Assembly: GCA_965262785.1 (NCBI GenBank)
Contig: OZ253559.1
Span: 3,162,001 to 3,226,000 of the forward strand
Source: G965218495 sp965262785
Lineage (GTDB): Bacteria; Bacteroidota; Rhodothermia; Rhodothermales; Bin80
Reading direction: 5' to 3'
DNA length: 64,000 nucleotides
Shown: positions 62,471 to 64,000 of the stretch, in pieces
How the letters are laid out: each line of letters begins with the position of its first letter
Numbering within the stretch: position 1 is the stretch's first letter
Program-made: the position numbers and the translations under genes
Notes under the pieces: model-generated
The model's input: only the letters and a program-made list of their open reading frames with translations
What the model was told of the DNA's origin: nothing
Databases searched by the model: none

Positions 62471-64000
62471 GCTGCTGAGCCTTGAGGAAGCGGCGGCGCT
62501 CGTGCCTGACGGCGCGGTGGTGACCGTAACAGCCTCCAGTGGCCTGGGGTGCCCCGATGCCCTGCTCAAGGCCATCGGCGACCGCTTTGCGGCTACCGGT
62601 CACCCCGCCGGCATCACGAGCATCCACCCCATCGCCGCTGGCGACATGTACGGCATCGGGGGCGTCGACCACCTGGCCCGGGACGGACTGCTTCGCCGCA
62701 CGATAGCGGGGTCCTTTCCGAGTGGGCCCTCGTCCATGCCGCCTCCGGACATCTGGCAGATGATCTGCGAAGACCGCGTGGAAGCGTACAACTTCCCCAG
62801 TGGCATACTCTACCATATGCACCGGGAAGCGGCAGCCCGGCGCCCCGGCGTGCTTACCAAGGTCGGCATGGAAACGTTCGTGGACCCGGCCCTGCAGGGC
62901 GGCCGCATGAATGCATGCACCACGGAAGACCTGGTGGAGCGCGTGAATTTCGATGGCGACACGTGGTTGTACTTTCGCGCGATCCCCGTCGATGTGGCCC
63001 TGATTCGCGGGACCACCGCCGACGAGCATGGCAACCTTACGACCGAGCACGAGGGCGGCTTTCTCGGGATCTATGACCAGGCGCTGGCCGCGCACAACAA
63101 CGGCGGCCTCGTTCTCGCCCAGGTCAAGCGGCTGGCCAAAGCCGGCACGCTGCCTCCACAGCAGGTGCGGGTGCCTGGCATCGTTATAGACCATGTCGTG
63201 CTGGACCCCGACCAGAAGCAGACCACGCAAACCCCGTACGACCCTGCCATCAGCGGCGAATACCGCCCGCCCCAAAGCTCCTTCGAGCACATGGCGTGGG
63301 GCCCGTCCAAGCCCCTGGCGCGACGCGCCGCCTGTGAGATGCGCCAGGGCGATGCGGTGAACCTCGGCTTCGGCATCTCCGCCCTGGTGCCCCGCATCCT
63401 CCTGGAAGAAGGCCTCAGTGGCCAGGTTACGTGGGTGATCGAGCAGGGCGCCGTGGGCGGAATGCCGCTCTTGGACTTCCAGTTCGGGTGCGCCGCAGGC
63501 GCAGACGCAATCATGGCCTCGCCGGACCAGTTCACGTACTTTCATGGCGGCGGGTTTGACAAGAGCCTGCTTTCATTCCTGCAGATCGGCGCCACTGGCG
63601 ATGTCAATGTGTCCCGCCTGAAGGCACGTCCGCACCTGACCGCAGGGGTTGGTGGCTTCATTGACATCACCGCTCACGCCCGGCATATCGTGTTTGTAGG
63701 GTACTTCACCGCCGCCGGCCTGCGCCTGGGCGTTGCGCACGGGCAGCTCCGCATCCTGCGCGAAGGCGCAGCACAGAAGGTTGTGCCTGCTGTCGAGCAT
63801 GTGACCTTCAGTGGCGCGCGGGCCCTGCGGCAGAGACAGAAGATTACGTACATCACGGAGCGGTGCGTGATGCAACTGTTACCCGAGGGGCTCACCGTCA
63901 CCGAGATTGCGCCCGGCATCGACCTGGACCGAGACATTCTTGGACAAACCGAGGTGGCCCTACGCGTGAGCCCGGACCTTCGCGTGATGGATGCACGCCT
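62463..64000 (+). CDS. Acyl-CoA:acetate/3-ketoacid CoA-transferase, incomplete at the window end
   Basis: At least 512 codons of a single-chain CoA-transferase (alpha and beta parts fused), running off the right edge. The start at 62463 overlaps the oxidoreductase gene by 8 bp. The alpha half contains IRGTTADEHGNLTTEHEG. The beta half contains GDAVNLGFGISALVPRILLEE and WVIEQGAVGGMPL, where the Glu of EQG is the probable catalytic residue forming the CoA thioester. It resembles propionate CoA-transferase-type enzymes. With EtfAB nearby, short-chain acyl-CoA or branched-chain metabolism is plausible but unproven. Confidence 0.88.
   Translation, partial: MRKLLSLEEAAALVPDGAVVTVTASSGLGCPDALLKAIGDRFAATGHPAGITSIHPIAAGDMYGIGGVDHLARDGLLRRTIAGSFPSGPSSMPPPDIWQMICEDRVEAYNFPSGILYHMHREAAARRPGVLTKVGMETFVDPALQGGRMNACTTEDLVERVNFDGDTWLYFRAIPVDVALIRGTTADEHGNLTTEHEGGFLGIYDQALAAHNNGGLVLAQVKRLAKAGTLPPQQVRVPGIVIDHVVLDPDQKQTTQTPYDPAISGEYRPPQSSFEHMAWGPSKPLARRAACEMRQGDAVNLGFGISALVPRILLEEGLSGQVTWVIEQGAVGGMPLLDFQFGCAAGADAIMASPDQFTYFHGGGFDKSLLSFLQIGATGDVNVSRLKARPHLTAGVGGFIDITAHARHIVFVGYFTAAGLRLGVAHGQLRILREGAAQKVVPAVEHVTFSGARALRQRQKITYITERCVMQLLPEGLTVTEIAPGIDLDRDILGQTEVALRVSPDLRVMDAR

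Overview
The window looks like a chromosome segment from a moderately GC-rich Gram-negative bacterium, most likely of the Rhodothermota/Balneolota/Bacteroidota neighbourhood. The reasons are C-terminal sorting domains of the type IX secretion (T9SS) kind on four or more giant secreted proteins (the NYPNPF / YPNPFNPST signature), a GWxTD-domain protein, a type III glutamine synthetase, an asparaginyl-tRNA synthetase with a long coiled-coil insert, and a TonB-dependent receptor. This assignment is inferred from protein families; no rRNA gene or other direct marker is present.

Layout. 0.6-9.5 kb is ordinary core genome: a TonB receptor and a SAM-hydrolase-like (DUF62) gene on the plus strand, facing a minus-strand run secD-secF-STAS-purA-sensor kinase. 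10.1-23.8 kb holds two giant paralogous secreted subtilases (S8 protease + LRR + Ig-like repeats + T9SS tail). The first is split by a 1,449-bp IS element with a clean 4-bp target duplication; between the two paralogs lie an IS3-family remnant with two nonsense codons and an IS110-family fragment. 24.5-33.7 kb is core again: exonuclease I, a sulfatase, glnN, a nitroreductase, asnS and a GWxTD protein. 34.5-46.2 kb is a tandem family of three large secreted proteins (here P1, P2, P3) with T9SS-like tails: P1 intact, P2 with a single amber codon, P3 truncated. 42.1-50.7 kb contains three copies of a 2,666-bp two-gene IS256/Mutator-like element, one nested in another. Next to it is an AddB-like nuclease gene cut by the element, then a 1,908-residue secreted adhesin-like protein with a clear terminator, and finally a metabolic block: heavy-metal-binding protein, MobA/MocA-like nucleotidyltransferase, EtfA/EtfB, a Gfo/Idh/MocA oxidoreductase and a CoA-transferase that runs off the end.

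Most interesting point. In the 2,666-bp element the transposase gene (orfB, DDE residues D179, D239, E351) is preceded by and overlaps a second gene (orfA, 322 residues). By eye, orfA aligns over about 160 residues with the catalytic core of the same transposase family, but every acidic catalytic residue is replaced. It therefore looks like a translationally coupled, catalytically dead transposase paralog. It is kept as an open frame in all three copies, including the copy whose active transposase is broken. I do not recall a description of such a two-subunit arrangement, and searches would be needed to establish novelty.

The elements have clearly reshaped the locus. Copy A has perfect 8-bp target duplications in the P2-P3 intergenic region. 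Copy B cuts P3, copy C sits inside copy B, and copy C lacks the expected second target duplication, which shows that a deletion or other rearrangement joined copy C to the AddB-like gene.
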